NCBI GenBank assembly: GCA_011009095.1
Contig: VTPC01001074.1
Coordinates: forward strand, 43,289 to 107,288
DNA: 64,000 nucleotides
Origin: Ignelater luminosus
Taxonomy: Eukaryota > Arthropoda > Insecta > Coleoptera > Elateridae
Direction: 5' to 3'
Of the stretch, positions 1 to 12,505 are shown one piece after another (the first letter of the stretch is position 1; the number at the start of each line of letters is the position of its first letter). The notes beneath the pieces were generated by a model that made no database searches, was not told where the DNA came from, and saw only the letters and a list, made by a program, of their open reading frames with translations. The position numbers and the translations under genes are program-made.

Positions 1-693
1 TTTTATAAGCAAAATAAACGTCCTAATAAATGAATTTCTATTTAATAAAATAAACCGATGTAAATTTTATAATAGAAAAGGAAGTAATAAACATCCACTC
101 CCAAATTATATTAAGATAGAAGTCGATCGTTTACGCGCTAATTCAAAATGACATTACATTCGTTTAAATAATTTTAATTTATAATATTAATTAATAATTA
201 GTTATTGTAAACTAAAACATGGAGGGGTCAAATGAACTCGTTATGCAGTTTATAGAGCTATATAAACAGCAAACCGTGCTGTGGGACAGCACAAATAGAA
301 ATAGAAAGCAGCGAATGCATTACAATAAAGCTGACACTAGAAGCTAACAAAAGATCGTCATCACTCATCTTCTATTTTCATAAATTTAGTTTAAGTTCAA
401 AATTGATTTGATACTACGAGTATTGATTGCAAACCACCCGAACCTCACGAGTCCAAGCCTCACGACGAACTAAACGTTTAATAAGTGTAGACGATGCACT
501 CGCGAGTTCCGCAAGCCTTGCGAGCACGAGCACGAGCACGTGTACGTGGACCTACCTTTACGTTAATCCGGTTAATTTAACCCTAATGTTTTAGATCACA
601 GATGTCTACTAATGCTAATAGCAATAGAGTTCCTACATCATATTAGATAGGAACTTTACTAGCAAGACCTACTTTTCACAGCACATTATTATC

Positions 694-739
694 ACAGATT
701 AAATAAAGGTCAGATATTTCACTTTGACAAAGTGAATTC

Positions 740-774
<35 letters not shown>

Positions 775-967
775 GCAACTCCCAGAGCTTGCTATTTTGA
801 CATGCACTGCGCAAGCAGCACAGCGTGGTGTGCACTGTTCATAAAACGCGCGTAAAAGAGTAGGCGTGGTAAACTTTCAGAGCTGCAAATGTAAATGTGC
901 AGAGACAAAAAATGTGAACATTGGTGGAATAGGGAGTGAAATATCTGACCTTTATTTAATCTGTGCT
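694..967. mobile_element. hAT-like MITE, copy 1
   Basis: About 270 bp with essentially perfect 29-30 bp terminal inverted repeats (CACAGATTAAATAAAGGTCA at the left, its complement at 936-965). The flanks share ATTATTATC (685-693 and 968-976), consistent with an 8-9 bp target duplication of hAT type with two extra bases at the right border. A (TC)n microsatellite sits inside at about 741-770. No transposase. A second, inverted copy is at 47921. An 80-codon open frame starting at 866 runs out of it and is not a gene. Confidence 0.85.
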
Positions 968-3900
968 ATTATTATCTTGCGGACGAGAAACGATGCTGAT
1001 CTCTTCGGATTTGTTATAGTTTTGTTTGTTATGTTTATGTTGAGGGCATTAGTAATGCGTCGTTTTAGGTGGGTATTAGCAAGCTTGTTTATTTGGTTAT
1101 CAATTTAATGAATTTGTTTAAAAAATACATTTTGTAAAATTGGTTTTGATATCTCACTGAGCGCTAATATTTGGGTTTTATAGAACCATCTACATCTCGT
1201 TTTCTAGCTGAATATAGGTGAAATCAAAAAGTGTTCTATTCTTTGGTATCATATGTTCACGTGAATTGTAGACTTCACTGTGACAATACTTGTGTTCAAT
1301 AGCACTTTATAGTGCTACCAATAAAAAGATTTCTGATTGATAGCAAGATAATGTATTACCTGCTCGTGGACACAAACAATGTGATTAGCCATTTGCGCGG
1401 AGTGGGCGACATCGGTTGGAAATTAAAAAAACTAGTGTTATAGTGAAGACTGTTGGTGCAAGAACAGTGAACACGTGGTCAGCAAGATCTAGAAATTTAT
1501 CGTTAACTTTGACAACGCTACTTGAACTGTTGTTCACTATTAAATCACGAAATCTAATGTTATTTAATAAACTATCTCACTTTGGGTTACTCGATTGGAA
1601 TAAGTATTGAGTAAAAAGGGAAAAAAGTTTGTGCAGTATTTTGGATAATTTACTAATGGGATATGAAATAGTAAGCACGCTGATGTCTGAAGTCTAAACA
1701 ATCATATTTACTTGTGAAATAATCAGCAGCCATTAGGAATACGCGGGTATACAATAAAAACACACCCTTTAACTGGTATACTTTATTTCAGTGTAATAGG
1801 TACATAAGCATCAAAAATTTATAAAATATTGAATACATTTCAATAAAGAATCGAGAATGTGTAATAAGTATAGGTAATATGAAGAACAAAGAGCATCAGT
1901 AAACATAGTAAAAATCATAAAATCATTTGATTACATTGTTTACATCCTTTTGCATATTCTTAACTCGTAATAATATAAAAATAGGTGTATAGTTATAGGT
2001 GCTTCTCTTAAATTTAATAATTTTTGGTGCAAGTCATACATCGATATACGTGCAATTGAATTATGTATTATTATTATTATTTTTATTATTTGCCTTTTAA
2101 ATGTATTCTAAGTATACCTTTCTTTTTTGAATTTGTAACACACCAACATGAAAACAAAAACCCCTAAAAGTTTGTCATATACCACTAGCATAACCAGCAA
2201 GTTAAACTTAATAGATAACATAAAGAATTAAGACCAGACAAATTAAAAGCATTGATTATCTCTATTTAAACCAAACCAAGCCAAACTTTATACATGGTAA
2301 TTATTACATGTGTGTACTCTAAAATTCTCAGTAAAAAAACTTGTCATTACAATATCGAAACTTATAAGAGGTACAAGGTTGTTAAATTTGGGGTGAAATG
2401 CATGATTTTTACACCAGTGATGTCGAAAAGGAATCTAAAACATTTGTTATAGTTGCCAAAATCTACTTGAAAAGAAAGAAAAATAAAACTTAAAGTCAAG
2501 ATTTTCTTGTGTAATTGCTTATGAAAACTTTAATTTAACAACAATTTAAGTGTTAAATTCTTTTTCGAAATTGAAAATTAGCCCAGTTCGAAATCAAAAA
2601 ATGGATACAATGGAAGCCTTAAACAGTACCTGCTATAATAATGATTTAATAATATGAAATCTACAGAGCGTTTTATTTTATATTATTAATGTCTTCATCT
2701 TTAGTAGGATAGGATATAATAATCACAATATCATATGACCTTGCTTATGTGTATCTATGTATATATAAAACAGTTTGATACTTTTATATATATTAATTGG
2801 ATAATAGTACAAAAAGTAAAACAAAGCAAGACTTGTTTGTACAGAAATATAATCAGAGGTTAATTTCTGAAAACAGTAAATGTGTAGAGAGTATGTACTT
2901 TTTTATAAGCTTGTAATTCTAAATATCAAAGAAATTTAGAATTTAAAAATTTTGAGACATTAGAATATCAAATGGTAAGATGCAGATGCTATGTGTTTCA
3001 TATACGTCAGGGTAAGTGCAAATGTTATTTTAAATTTATAAAGAATTTAGAAAATTTATTAGATTGATCTACTACATCATTCATATTAATCTAGAAGTTA
3101 ATATTTTAATTAATATTTAAGTTTGTATTCAATTCCATATGACTATCTAAGTTTTTATAGCTTAACCATTTATCAATTCCTCATTGATCTCTTTATAATC
3201 TATTTAACATGTCAGATTTTTTTGATTTTATTACAAGATACTTTAATAAATTAAAATACAGATTGAAACAATCAAATCAAAAATAAATTGCGAGGCAAGC
3301 TTGGTCTGATTTGCAGTCCATTGTGCTATTGCACCTTATTGCTTAAAAGATTCATTTTTCTAACAATGCTTTGAAAATAATAGTTCATTTCAATGCTTTT
3401 TGTTTTGTCTCTCTTTAACATCCTTTTAAAAATACAGATTTGTAGAATGCAGTTGCAGTTTATATTCTTATACCTAGATTTACACGTTTGGACCCTTGGT
3501 TTAACTAACTGGACAGGTGTTTTAAAAATATTTAATATGTATATAAGTATATATATATATTTTTTAAAAGGTTATACCATAGACAATGGTTTAAAATAAA
3601 TGAGAAATGATGTTTAAAAATTTTCAGAATACTTTTACATCAGTACTGATTCATAGTAACAGATATAGCTTGGTGTTAAATCGTTTTGCATTTAATGCCC
3701 TATGACTTTTAGCGACGACACAGGAGAAACCATTTGGAGCTTATTGTTTTGTGACACTTCAAACTTTATGAAACATTAGACTTCCAACTTGTATTTTAAT
3801 CATAAAAATCGTTTTCCTAACAGATACTAATAGTTTCTTTTGTGTGTGCTATGCTTTAAACAATAGGCCACATTTACATCACAAATTACCGTAAAATCTC

Positions 3901-4485
3901 TGCAGAGTATTTGTAAGTACAATAGGGTCATTCCATATCAAACGATCCAATTTGGGAAAAAAATCTTACCTCACATGTACCCCTTGAGGTCATTAAACAA
4001 TGAAATTTTTCGTTTTTCTATCTTTTTCATAAAAGTTTTATTTCAAGGTTAGCCAAAAATTCTTCAAATCTTGAATTCTTAGAAAACGTTTGATTAGTAT
4101 TTTTTCAGAGATTCTTGCATATTGTCTTCATTTATGCCAAATCTCAAATCGGATCACAATGGGAATATCTTTTTTGAGTTACATTATTCATTTATATACT
4201 CAAGCAAAATCTTGCATGCTATGACATGTAAAGACCAGATTCTGAATTTATGTGCAAATGCAAACCTGTAGGAATAAGTCTCTTTGGAATACTCTAGACT
4301 GTCTTAAGTCATCCCAGACAAATTAACAGTGGTATGTCATTTCCAGAATATAATGTGACAGTTTGGCAGAGGCTTAGCCTGTTTAGATTACTGATGATGA
4401 CCAGCCTTGTTTGTTAATCCCAATCTTTACCTAGTGCTACAGTGTTTGTAATGTGTATAATCTAATGACATGCAATAGTGTTATA
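968..4485. other. Intergenic or 3' region without recognised genes
   Basis: AT-rich sequence with a short ATT-rich run near 2068-2095 and no supported exon on either strand. It lies downstream of the kinase and may hold its missing terminal exon or 3' UTR, but nothing could be assigned. Confidence 0.4.
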
Positions 4486-5127
4486 CACTGTGTCCATTTT
4501 AAAACTTCCCATCATCAATACCTTGCAAACAAATGAAAATATCTAAATAAGAGAGAGCACGTCAATTTATATCTCACATTTAATGGAGCGGGAGATCAGC
4601 AGCTGCGAAACCCATCTCACTCTAAAATATATACTTATAAAATATATAGTATGTAAATTATAGTAAATAAATATTATTATTGTTAGTATTACTATATATT
4701 ATATAAAGGTGGGATACTAGAATACAGATTTTAATTCGATAATAGATGTCTCTGTGTTCGTTCCAGTTCACCTAACTTAAAATCTTAAATGGCATTCCGT
4801 CACTTGCGATACATCAGTATAAAGGGAATCGCATTTGCAATCTTTTGGTGCAAATAAAACTCCGATTAGCCCATTTGTTTCAAAGTTATAGGACAAATCG
4901 TCTTGTTATATTCATGAAAGTAAATGTCACATATCAAAGATTGGAGGGGCGTCATTTAAGATTTTGAAGTTTGGCTAGCTGGAACGAACGCAGTGACATC
5001 TATTATTAATTTAACTTTGTATTTTAACCTCCCATTTCATATATAAATTGACGTGGTTTTACCTGCTTGAATATCTTCATTTGTTTACACGATATTAAAG
5101 TTAAAAAGTTTTAAAATGAACACACTG
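4486..5127. mobile_element. Tc1/mariner-type MITE with long terminal inverted repeats
   Basis: 642 bp flanked by TA on both sides (4484-4485, 5128-5129). The ends read CACTGTGTCCATTTTAAAAC and its complement, and similarity between arms continues for about 100 bp (AACAAATGAA-GATAT and CACGTCAATTTATAT blocks). No coding capacity. A second inverted pair lies inside at about 4738-5007. Confidence 0.85.
4738..5007. mobile_element. Inner foldback nested in the 4486-5127 MITE
   Basis: AATAGATGTCTCTGTGTTCG near 4740 is mirrored by a near-identical complement near 4980-5005, and the pairing runs on through a TAAAATCTTAAATG block on both arms. This is either a separate element inserted in the centre of the first or the inner part of a composite foldback. 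Confidence 0.6.
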
Positions 5128-8100
5128 TATATGAATTCGATAGAATTTCATACAATTGTTCAAGGACATCCAAAAGAGTGAGTGTTGTTAGAAGTTTGAT
5201 TCTTATAAGCATTACGAAGTGAAGGAACGCCATAGTACTAGTGCATTATTTGATTTAGCCAAAGTAAAATTACTACAAAGGTGTACTATAATGGGTTTCA
5301 AAAAACACTTTACTTTGAAATAAGCACCTATAATAAAGTATTACAGTAAATGGAAATGTTTAAGCCTAAAATTTGAAGACCAGTAAAATTTAAAAGAGAT
5401 AGAAATTTAGAAATTTGGACTTTCAGTAAATAGGTAAGTAAAGTTTAAAAAATTAAAAATACCAAGTACAATATATTTTTGGAATTGGATCACTTGATAT
5501 GGATTGATCCAAACTTGCGTATTTTAAAATTTAAATTGTAATTTAGAGAATCGGTAGTCATTTCAGGACATGAATAAATAAAAAGATTAATATACTATTA
5601 CATAGTAAGTGTGACCATTGCTTAAATTATTTTAATACAAAAACCACCATACATTCCAAGAATTCATTATTTCAAGATATTAATTTGATTCTACTGTGCA
5701 TCTTTTGCTTTTTTGTAGTTATCACATAAGAAATAAGATAACTGAATATTTCCTTTCAGATGCAGCTATTTATTTCTTCAAAGAGTAGATAGTATTCCAA
5801 GAACCAAAAGCTTAATTTGACCTGCATGCACTTAAAAAGCAAAATGCTTATAGTAGGGGTTACTTCTGTTTATAGCTATTTTGTTATTGCAAGATACAAT
5901 TACAGCTGCCAAAACTGCTATCAAAAAATATTAAATTTGCAAGTCAATCTTACAGGGGGCTAAGATGCTATTTTAGTGTCGAATCCTTGAAAGTTATGCT
6001 GCTTTGAATTTTAAATTGTTACTTGTAATTCTAACAATTCTAATACATTACATTTCTTTTATTATGTCTAATTTATTTATATTATAATTTTTAAGATTTT
6101 TATGATTTATGAAAATTTAACAATTTAATTTGCTTTAATAAGAGCTATTAGTAACTCCATTAAATAAAAATGTTTCATAAAAGTAAAGGAAACAGTTATA
6201 ACTTCTATAGTACACACCTGACTAAGTTTTTACAGATATGAATGCAGATAAATCCATACAATAAATCACATTTGATAAAATACATAGTAACTAACTAGTG
6301 AAAGATTTAACGAGCGAGATTTCTATCCATCGTAGTGGATCTTGTCTGATAATATCAATAAATCTATTAAAAAAGACAATAAAGTGATATGTGGAATTAA
6401 AGAGAAATGAAAACAGTGCCTACTTAAAGATTTAGCTAATTGACATTGGCACTGAGCTTTGTAGTAGAAGAAATGTATGCAGTCAGTCAATGCAGGTATT
6501 TTTACAACGCAAAACAGTAGTTTTTTGATATACATTTGAATTCATTTTGGACTAACTTAGATACTTTTCAAATTTTATATTTGTATTTGTTTATGAATAG
6601 TTATTTTCAATACAATTGTTCTGTAACGCTACATTTCAGGCGCAAGGTCAAGACTTGAAGCGAGAGATGCAAGCTGAATGCTGCACAAAATGGCCGACCG
6701 CTTGAAAAGTACCAAACAAAATTTTTTGTATTCGCCCAAAATGAAAAATAACATTAATTTACTGTAAATTCTGAGGTTAAATTTGACAGATGTTGATTAT
6801 GTATCTCACAAAACAAATACAAAAAAGTATTCCTATATTGTTTAGAATCCATTCTAAAATGTTGTTCCTTTGTCTTTTCTAATTAGGTATTTGTTTGTTG
6901 TACTTCAGTCAAATCTTAAACATACAATTTTCAATTCAATTATCTATTATAAATTATCTAATATCAAAGTTTCTCATTTAATATAACGTTGAGAAGGCTA
7001 AAGAACTTTGCACAAATTGTAACTTTTTCAATTCTAATAAAATATTGCACAACGAAGACTATCATGCTTTCTTTCTCGTTTCATTTGCATGTACATACGC
7101 ATCAAATATAATTTTTTATTTGAATAATATAAATAGGTACTTTAAAATAGAATCTACAATATCTTGTTATTATTGGTAACACATATTCTTAATAACTAAT
7201 TAAATCATGTTTATCCACATACCACTTCATTGTACTACCTACCACTACGAACAATAAATATTTAAAAATAAAAACTTCTATCAATTAGAAAATCCTATAT
7301 AATATTTAAACTAAACTCTACTATGTACAAACTATTTATAAAATCTCAAATCCTAGATGCTTGTATGCAGTTTTCACTTCAAAACGTTAAATTTAACAAC
7401 TTTTTTCAAAACGACAAATAATGACTTTTTTATTTTTGATATACTATATTTATATATTTTACAACTACTTACTAAAAGTATTTACAATAAAAATTGAAAC
7501 AACTATTAGATTGTCTTTTTTTGGAAAGTTCGTTGAAAAGGCATTATATACAAGAGTTTTAATAGATATAATGATCAATGATCATAAAACCAATAGTGCA
7601 AATTGTTTTTACAAATTTTTTAGTAATTAAAACAAAATACCCTGTTTGTTAAATTTTCTGCTAACAATCTACAGGGAATGAAAAATTTTACAATAATATT
7701 ATATCAGAGAGAAACGTTTTATGCTTTTTAAACATTTGAACCATCCAAATTAAAATGTACAACTAAACTATTAAATTATGGAATGTTTTTTATGATATGT
7801 GCAATAGGATAATACCACTAAATGTTTAATATTTGTAAATATCCTAAAGAAAGTGATTTTTGGAAGTCTTCATAATATCGATTTAATATTTTTAAGGAAA
7901 ATATTTAGAGCTGGAAGAAAAAGTAACTACATTAAGGAGATTTGTTGTAGTAGTATTTTCTCTTAATCAATGTTATTGAACTGTTCAATTAGCAAATTTC
8001 ATTTATAATATTTTTTGTGTAGCAGTACAATTTTGATATATTTAAAATGAATCGTCATATACAGCTTGCATATTTAAATATCACATTGTTCATAGTTATT

Positions 8101-8320
8101 CTCTACATTGAAATACAATAATAAGGCAATCACTGAGAAAGAAGAATATTATTCATATATTTCTTTTATTAGACAAAGGAGAATATTATTTAATTATTGC
8201 TGTCTTCATACACAAGTCTCTAAATCATTAGAAACCATCTGAAGGAAGTGTTCTTGACCTGTAGCATAGTAATACGAACTTAAATAAAGAACAATAAAAT
8301 ATATTTAAAATTATCCTTAC
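5128..8320. other. Non-coding stretch with one dispersed repeat
   Basis: AT-rich, no supported exons on either strand. It contains the repeat at 6622. The kinase's terminal exon may lie here but no convincing acceptor-plus-frame was found. Confidence 0.4.
6622..6800. repeat. Dispersed repeat, copy A
   Basis: Begins CTGTAACGCTACATTTCAGG and shares with 46071-46265 the same order of blocks (CGCTACATTTCA, AAGGTCA, TGAAGC, GCAAGC, CATT-ATTTACTGTAAATT, AGATGT). Same orientation, clearly diverged, non-coding. No termini were defined. Confidence 0.6.
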
Positions 8321-8484
8321 TTTCAAGGTAGGCTGCAAGGTCTTGATCATCAGATTGTAGTGCTAATAATCTAGGAGTCAAACCACGATGATCGGTTATA
8401 TCTAGAGATGCTCCAGCTGCCACCAACATGCAACATATTCCTCTACATTTATATGCAGCTGCTTTGTGTAGTGGAGTCTGACCT
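8321..8484 (-). CDS. rdgA: rdgA-like DGK, last traced exon: ankyrin repeat 2
   Basis: 164-nt exon; acceptor tttttag, donor GTAAGG; phase 2 in, one base out. Encodes GQTPLHKAAAYKCRGICCML, AGASLDITDHRGLTP and DQDLAAYLES. It aligns with the end of DGK zeta shortly before its PDZ-binding C-terminus. Read-through of the donor would give a 14-codon tail and a TAA stop. A terminal exon coding an ETAV-type end was looked for between 1 and 8300 on this strand and not seen. Confidence 0.92.
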
Positions 8485-9782
8485 CTAAAAAAGAATTATA
8501 CAAAATATTACAAATTATTGTTTAATAATTCCTGGTACTGATCTAATGAATCTTCTCTCACAATTTTTGTTTTCTTTAATTTTCGTTTAGGTATTCTACT
8601 CCTTATGGCGTAATTAATAATTCTTTTCAAATTTTCATTTACTTTATAGAACTCTAACTTTTTTTTAAGAACTACAACTCATTACCTGTAAAAGCTAAAA
8701 TGCAATACAAAACCGTTTTCATATGGTATGCAACAAGACTGATTTTATAAAAGTTCTAACTTCAAAATCACAAAATAAATTTCAAAATTTGAATTTGTCA
8801 AAAAAGAAAATTAGAAATCGCATCCTCATGTACTATATAGATTTCCAAAATAGTTATGATTGGTTGCAAACTGGAGAAAGGGCGCTCCATAAATGGGGCA
8901 GGCGTGGGAAGAATTCCTGGGCAGCTAAAATCAAATTTAGGAAAGGAACTCATTTATGAGATGTGGAACTTGGAATGTCCAAAGGAAAAGTTTCTAAAAC
9001 CATTAAATACCTGAAAAGATTAAGAATCTCTGTATGGGTATTAGTGTCAGTCAGGAAAATGCCTAGTGTATGATAATCATGTGTACTACTACAGTACAAT
9101 AATGATTTTTTCCCGGTAGTTTTTAAATTACTCGAAAACTTTTGAGTTTTTTTTTGGTTTTCAGTTGTTAGTGTTGCTGTACATTTAGAACTGTGAAAAG
9201 ATTGTAGACTTGAGCTTTCTTGGCAATGCTTGTAAAACTGAGCATCCGTGAAGCCCCTTTTTACTATATAGAAAATCTACGCCACTGAATCTTTCGGTAA
9301 AAAAAAGGAAAATAGTGGTTTTTGTAATCATTTTGTGAGGTATACAAACAAAAAAGTAATATTCACTGTGATTGACTTTTCATTACACACTTAATAATTT
9401 TGTCAGAATAAAGTTTTTCAAAAAATTCAAAAACTTAGATTATTATAGTTTTTTGCATTCTTTCCAATGGACTAAGGTAACCTATAAAACAAAACAGCAG
9501 CGACGTAAAAAATAAATTTTTTAAATGAAATATCCTCTGTTTTATTGGATAATTAGAATGGTTATGAAATTATAGATGCAGCACAATTTTTAGTTTTTCA
9601 GTTGACAATAAATGAGGTTGTAGGAATAATAATTAGGTTATCACAAGTAAGCTTTGGCAATGCAAAAAACAAAATTTTTTTTGTTTAAATGTAGATTAAA
9701 AAGGGAAGCATAATAATAATGATTATTACACAATAACAAGAACGCAATTAATAAAACAATATTGTCTACAACTATAAGAATT

Positions 9783-9822
9783 CAGAGCCTCAGTGCCTCT
9801 GGTAGATGCGCATCTGACTATC
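9783..9822 (+). repeat. tRNA-derived SINE, 5' part with A box
   Basis: CAGTGCCTCTGGTAGATGCG resembles a tRNA A box (TRGYNNARNGG-like) and the following CATCTGACTATC an anticodon arm. The element is broken at 9822 by a foldback and resumes at 10978 with the B box. Removing the insertion brings the boxes to normal spacing of about 40 nt. Confidence 0.6.
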
Positions 9823-10977
9823 TAGTCCAGTCAATAAATGCCCAAAAGCTAATTGTAGGGGACATGGAATGAGGGAGAATCTTGCTCTTGAGGAATGTGT
9901 TGGGGGTAGTTAGGAGGCAAACACACTAAAAGTCCTGCCGCTTTAGAGGGGAGGGGGTGGAATGGTCCCTGTTTTCGGTTTCTTGCTTATAACTCGGAAA
10001 TAGTGCGTCGTACGGTAAAAAGTATTCCTTACAACATAAAAGATAATTAAATTTCCTACAAGACTGTTTATATTCATTTTCTTTCTATGTGTTATAGTTT
10101 CCGAGATATTTGCTAGCGAAAATCGATCATTTTCGAAAATCTTTTTTTTCCTCACATTTTTCGTCAAACTTGTCCTTTTAACTCCTCAGCCTTATGTTTT
10201 ACAGAAAAGTCGTCAGACAGGAAGTTGTAGAGCATTCAGTTTCCTTTAGAAATATGTAATAGTTACTAATTTATCGTCCACAGGTCAGAAGTTACAGCAA
10301 AGTGAAGTTTTCGGATAAATTTTGTTATTTCTCAAGAAAACTATACTTTTGTAAGTGTTGTTATTTATATATTAAGAAACTGGAATTTCCCAAGGCTAGG
10401 TAATATCTTTGTTAAATTCCAGTTTCTTTATACATAAATAACGATAATAACGAAAGTATAGCTTTCTTGAGAAATCACGAAATTTATCCGAAAATTTCAA
10501 ATTTCTGTAGCTTCTGACCTGTAGAAGATAAATTAGTAAATATATATATTTTTGAAAAAAAATCTAATGCTCTACAACCTCCTGTCTAACGACTTTTTCA
10601 AAAACATAAGCTGAGTAGTTAGAAGGACAACTTCAACTAAATATGTGGGACAAAAACAGTTTTTCAAGAATTATCGATTTGCGCTGGTAAATATATCGGA
10701 AACTATAACGAATAGGAAAAAAAAGAATATAGACATTCTTGTAGGAAATTTAATTATCTTTGATCTTGTAAGGGAATACTTTTTACCGTACGACGCACCA
10801 TTTCCGAGTTATAAGCGAAAAATCGACAAAAGGGACCTTTCCACTCCTTTCTAAAGCGGAAGGGCTAGGGGCGGGAGCTTTTAGTATCTTTGCTTCCTAA
10901 CTACCCCCAACATATTCCTCAAGAGGAAAATTCTCCCCTATTCTATGTCCTATACAACCCCTTCGGTGACTGGACTA
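9823..10977. mobile_element. 1.15 kb foldback element inserted in the SINE
   Basis: Two arms of about 570 bp form an almost continuous inverted repeat around a centre near 10395. Ends are TAGTCCAGTCA and its complement, flanked by ATC on both sides (9820-9822, 10978-10980), a possible 3-bp target duplication. Blocks such as TTGGGGGTAGTTAGGA, CTTATAACTCGGAAAT and CTTGAGAAATCACGAAATTT recur in inverse order. Open frames at 9943 and 10645 are mirror images of the same arm sequence and are not genes. Confidence 0.82.
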
Positions 10978-11265
10978 ATCAACCCAATGGTTGGGGATTC
11001 AATTCCCGGTCAAATCCTGAGATTTTTCACGCGCGAGAAATCTGAGAAAGGATGCCATCCTCCTGGAAGGATGTAAAGCAGTGGGTCCCGTGCGACTACA
11101 ATGAGTTGCATGTTAAAAGTAGGTATCTACCGGGGTTGAAAAGCATCGGGTTCGGCTAAGTTGCTGTCGGAATGACGATAATATGGTTAAAGCCAGGAGG
11201 TTCAAGGGAACCGCGACCTGAAGTCTTAACACAAAACAGCAACTGTAGGAATTGTTCAAAGCAGG
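10978..11265 (+). repeat. tRNA-derived SINE, 3' part with B box and body
   Basis: GGATTCAATTCC at 10995-11006 fits the B box (GGTTCRANNCC). A body follows containing GTAAAGCAGTGGGTCCCGTG and GCATCGGGTTCGGCTAAGTT. The 3' end is not clearly defined. A second B-box-like GGTTCAAAGCC after TAGCCTAATC at 11310-11370 may be another SINE head. Confidence 0.6.
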
Positions 11266-12225
11266 CTCGGACTAAAAGACAATTGAGAGTCTAAGCTAAT
11301 AACAAATTCCATATACGGCGCCCTAGGCTTTAGCCTAATCAGCCCACTGGATAATACGGTGCTGGTTCAAAGCCTACTTTTGGTAATCTAATTATTATTG
11401 CTACGACCTTATTTCTTGGTCTATTGGAAAAATAAAAGTTGCACTGTATTCAGAATTTCATAATTATTCTGATCGTTCAATAAATACGGGGTGCTCTATT
11501 TAAAAGACGTATTTTTCAAATTGCTGCTCTTTTATTTTACCAGCGATGACATTTTATCTTACAATTAGATCATTGCAAAGAGAGTAAGAAACTATGTAAC
11601 TTGTATGTAATTTAAATTTCTCGAGAAACTTTATTCTGACAAAATTAAAAAGTGTGTAATGAAAAATAAATCATACTGTATAACTAAATATATCGTTGTT
11701 TGATGTTGAAATCTTGTACTTTTGTAATAACTCAGAAGAACGTTTCATTTTTTGGCGCGTTCAACGATATATTTGAGAAACAAAAAAGATATGATCCATT
11801 TAAAATTTCAATTTGAAATTTGGTGTAAACGAAGACGGCATAAATAATAGAATTTATGAGAATTCTTGGAGAGGTTTTAATCATAGCTTTTTGAGAAATT
11901 CGAGCGACCTTGAAACGTATAAAATCAGTCATGTTGTAAATACACCATATGAAAGCCCATGAAAGAAGCTGTAAAATAGTTCTTTCAACTTTTTGCGTCT
12001 TTCTGGTATATGTAATTTTTAAAGCAGTTTAAAACCTCTGACTAAAAAACTAAAAGAAATCAAAATGTAAAAATCTGCAATTTTAATTATCTTAAGGGGA
12101 TAAATCAAGTTTAAAGAAAATCGAACAGCGTGAGGTAATAAGTAAGACTTTTTTTTCATATTGGATAATACACATTAAAGTACTGGTGATTAATGATCAT
12201 GAAAGAATCCACGTAAAAAACTTAC

Positions 12226-12383
12226 AAATTGCTGTCTTTTAGATCTAAAAGTTCAGGAGGACCATAACTCAGTAGATACTTGACAATGTCTTTGTGTCCA
12301 TATCGAGCCGCATAATGTAAAATCGTTTGACCAGATGAGTCTTTTGTTGATAATGAAAATCCCTGATTGTGTAATTGCTTAAT
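12226..12383 (-). CDS. rdgA: rdgA-like DGK exon: ankyrin repeat 1
   Basis: 158-nt exon; acceptor tttttccag, donor GTAAGT; phase 0 in, two bases out. Encodes SGQTILHYAARYGHKDIVKY followed by LLSYGPPELLDLKD, a canonical ankyrin repeat matching DGK zeta. A 3.74 kb intron carrying nested repeats follows. Confidence 0.94.
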
Positions 12384-12441
12384 CTGGAAAAAGAAATTAA
12401 GTTTTTAATAAATGATGAACAGGATAATAATAAATTTTTAC

Positions 12442-12505
12442 CAGCTGTAAGTCTCCAACTTTTGCTGCTTTCAATAAATCTTCGTTTGGTTTTTCTTCCA
12501 AATTG
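12442..12505 (-). CDS. rdgA: rdgA-like DGK exon: lead-in to ankyrin repeats
   Basis: 64-nt exon; acceptor cttttaag, donor GTAAAA; phase 2 in, phase 0 out. Encodes NLEEKPNEDLLKAAKVGDLQ. The LLKAAKVGDL helix resembles the start of the ankyrin block in DGK zeta (ILQAVIAGDL). Confidence 0.87.

Larger units (their letters stand above)
9365..11680. mobile_element. Outer foldback element enclosing a SINE and a second foldback
   Basis: Left arm about 9365-9660 and right arm about 11366-11680 are inverted copies: CATTACACACTTAATAATTT near 9379 pairs with AAAAAGTGTGTAATG near 11650, and further blocks match along the arms (TCAGAATAAAGTTT, AATAATAATTAG, AGCTTTG). The exact ends are unclear. It lies wholly in the kinase intron between the two ankyrin exons. 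Confidence 0.7.

Noticed and set aside
866-1108. 80-codon plus-strand open frame
   Set aside because: Begins inside the hAT-like MITE and runs into flanking DNA; no motif.
9943-10854. Two similar open frames of 74 and 69 codons on opposite strands
   Set aside because: They are the two arms of the same foldback read in opposite directions, not a duplicated gene.
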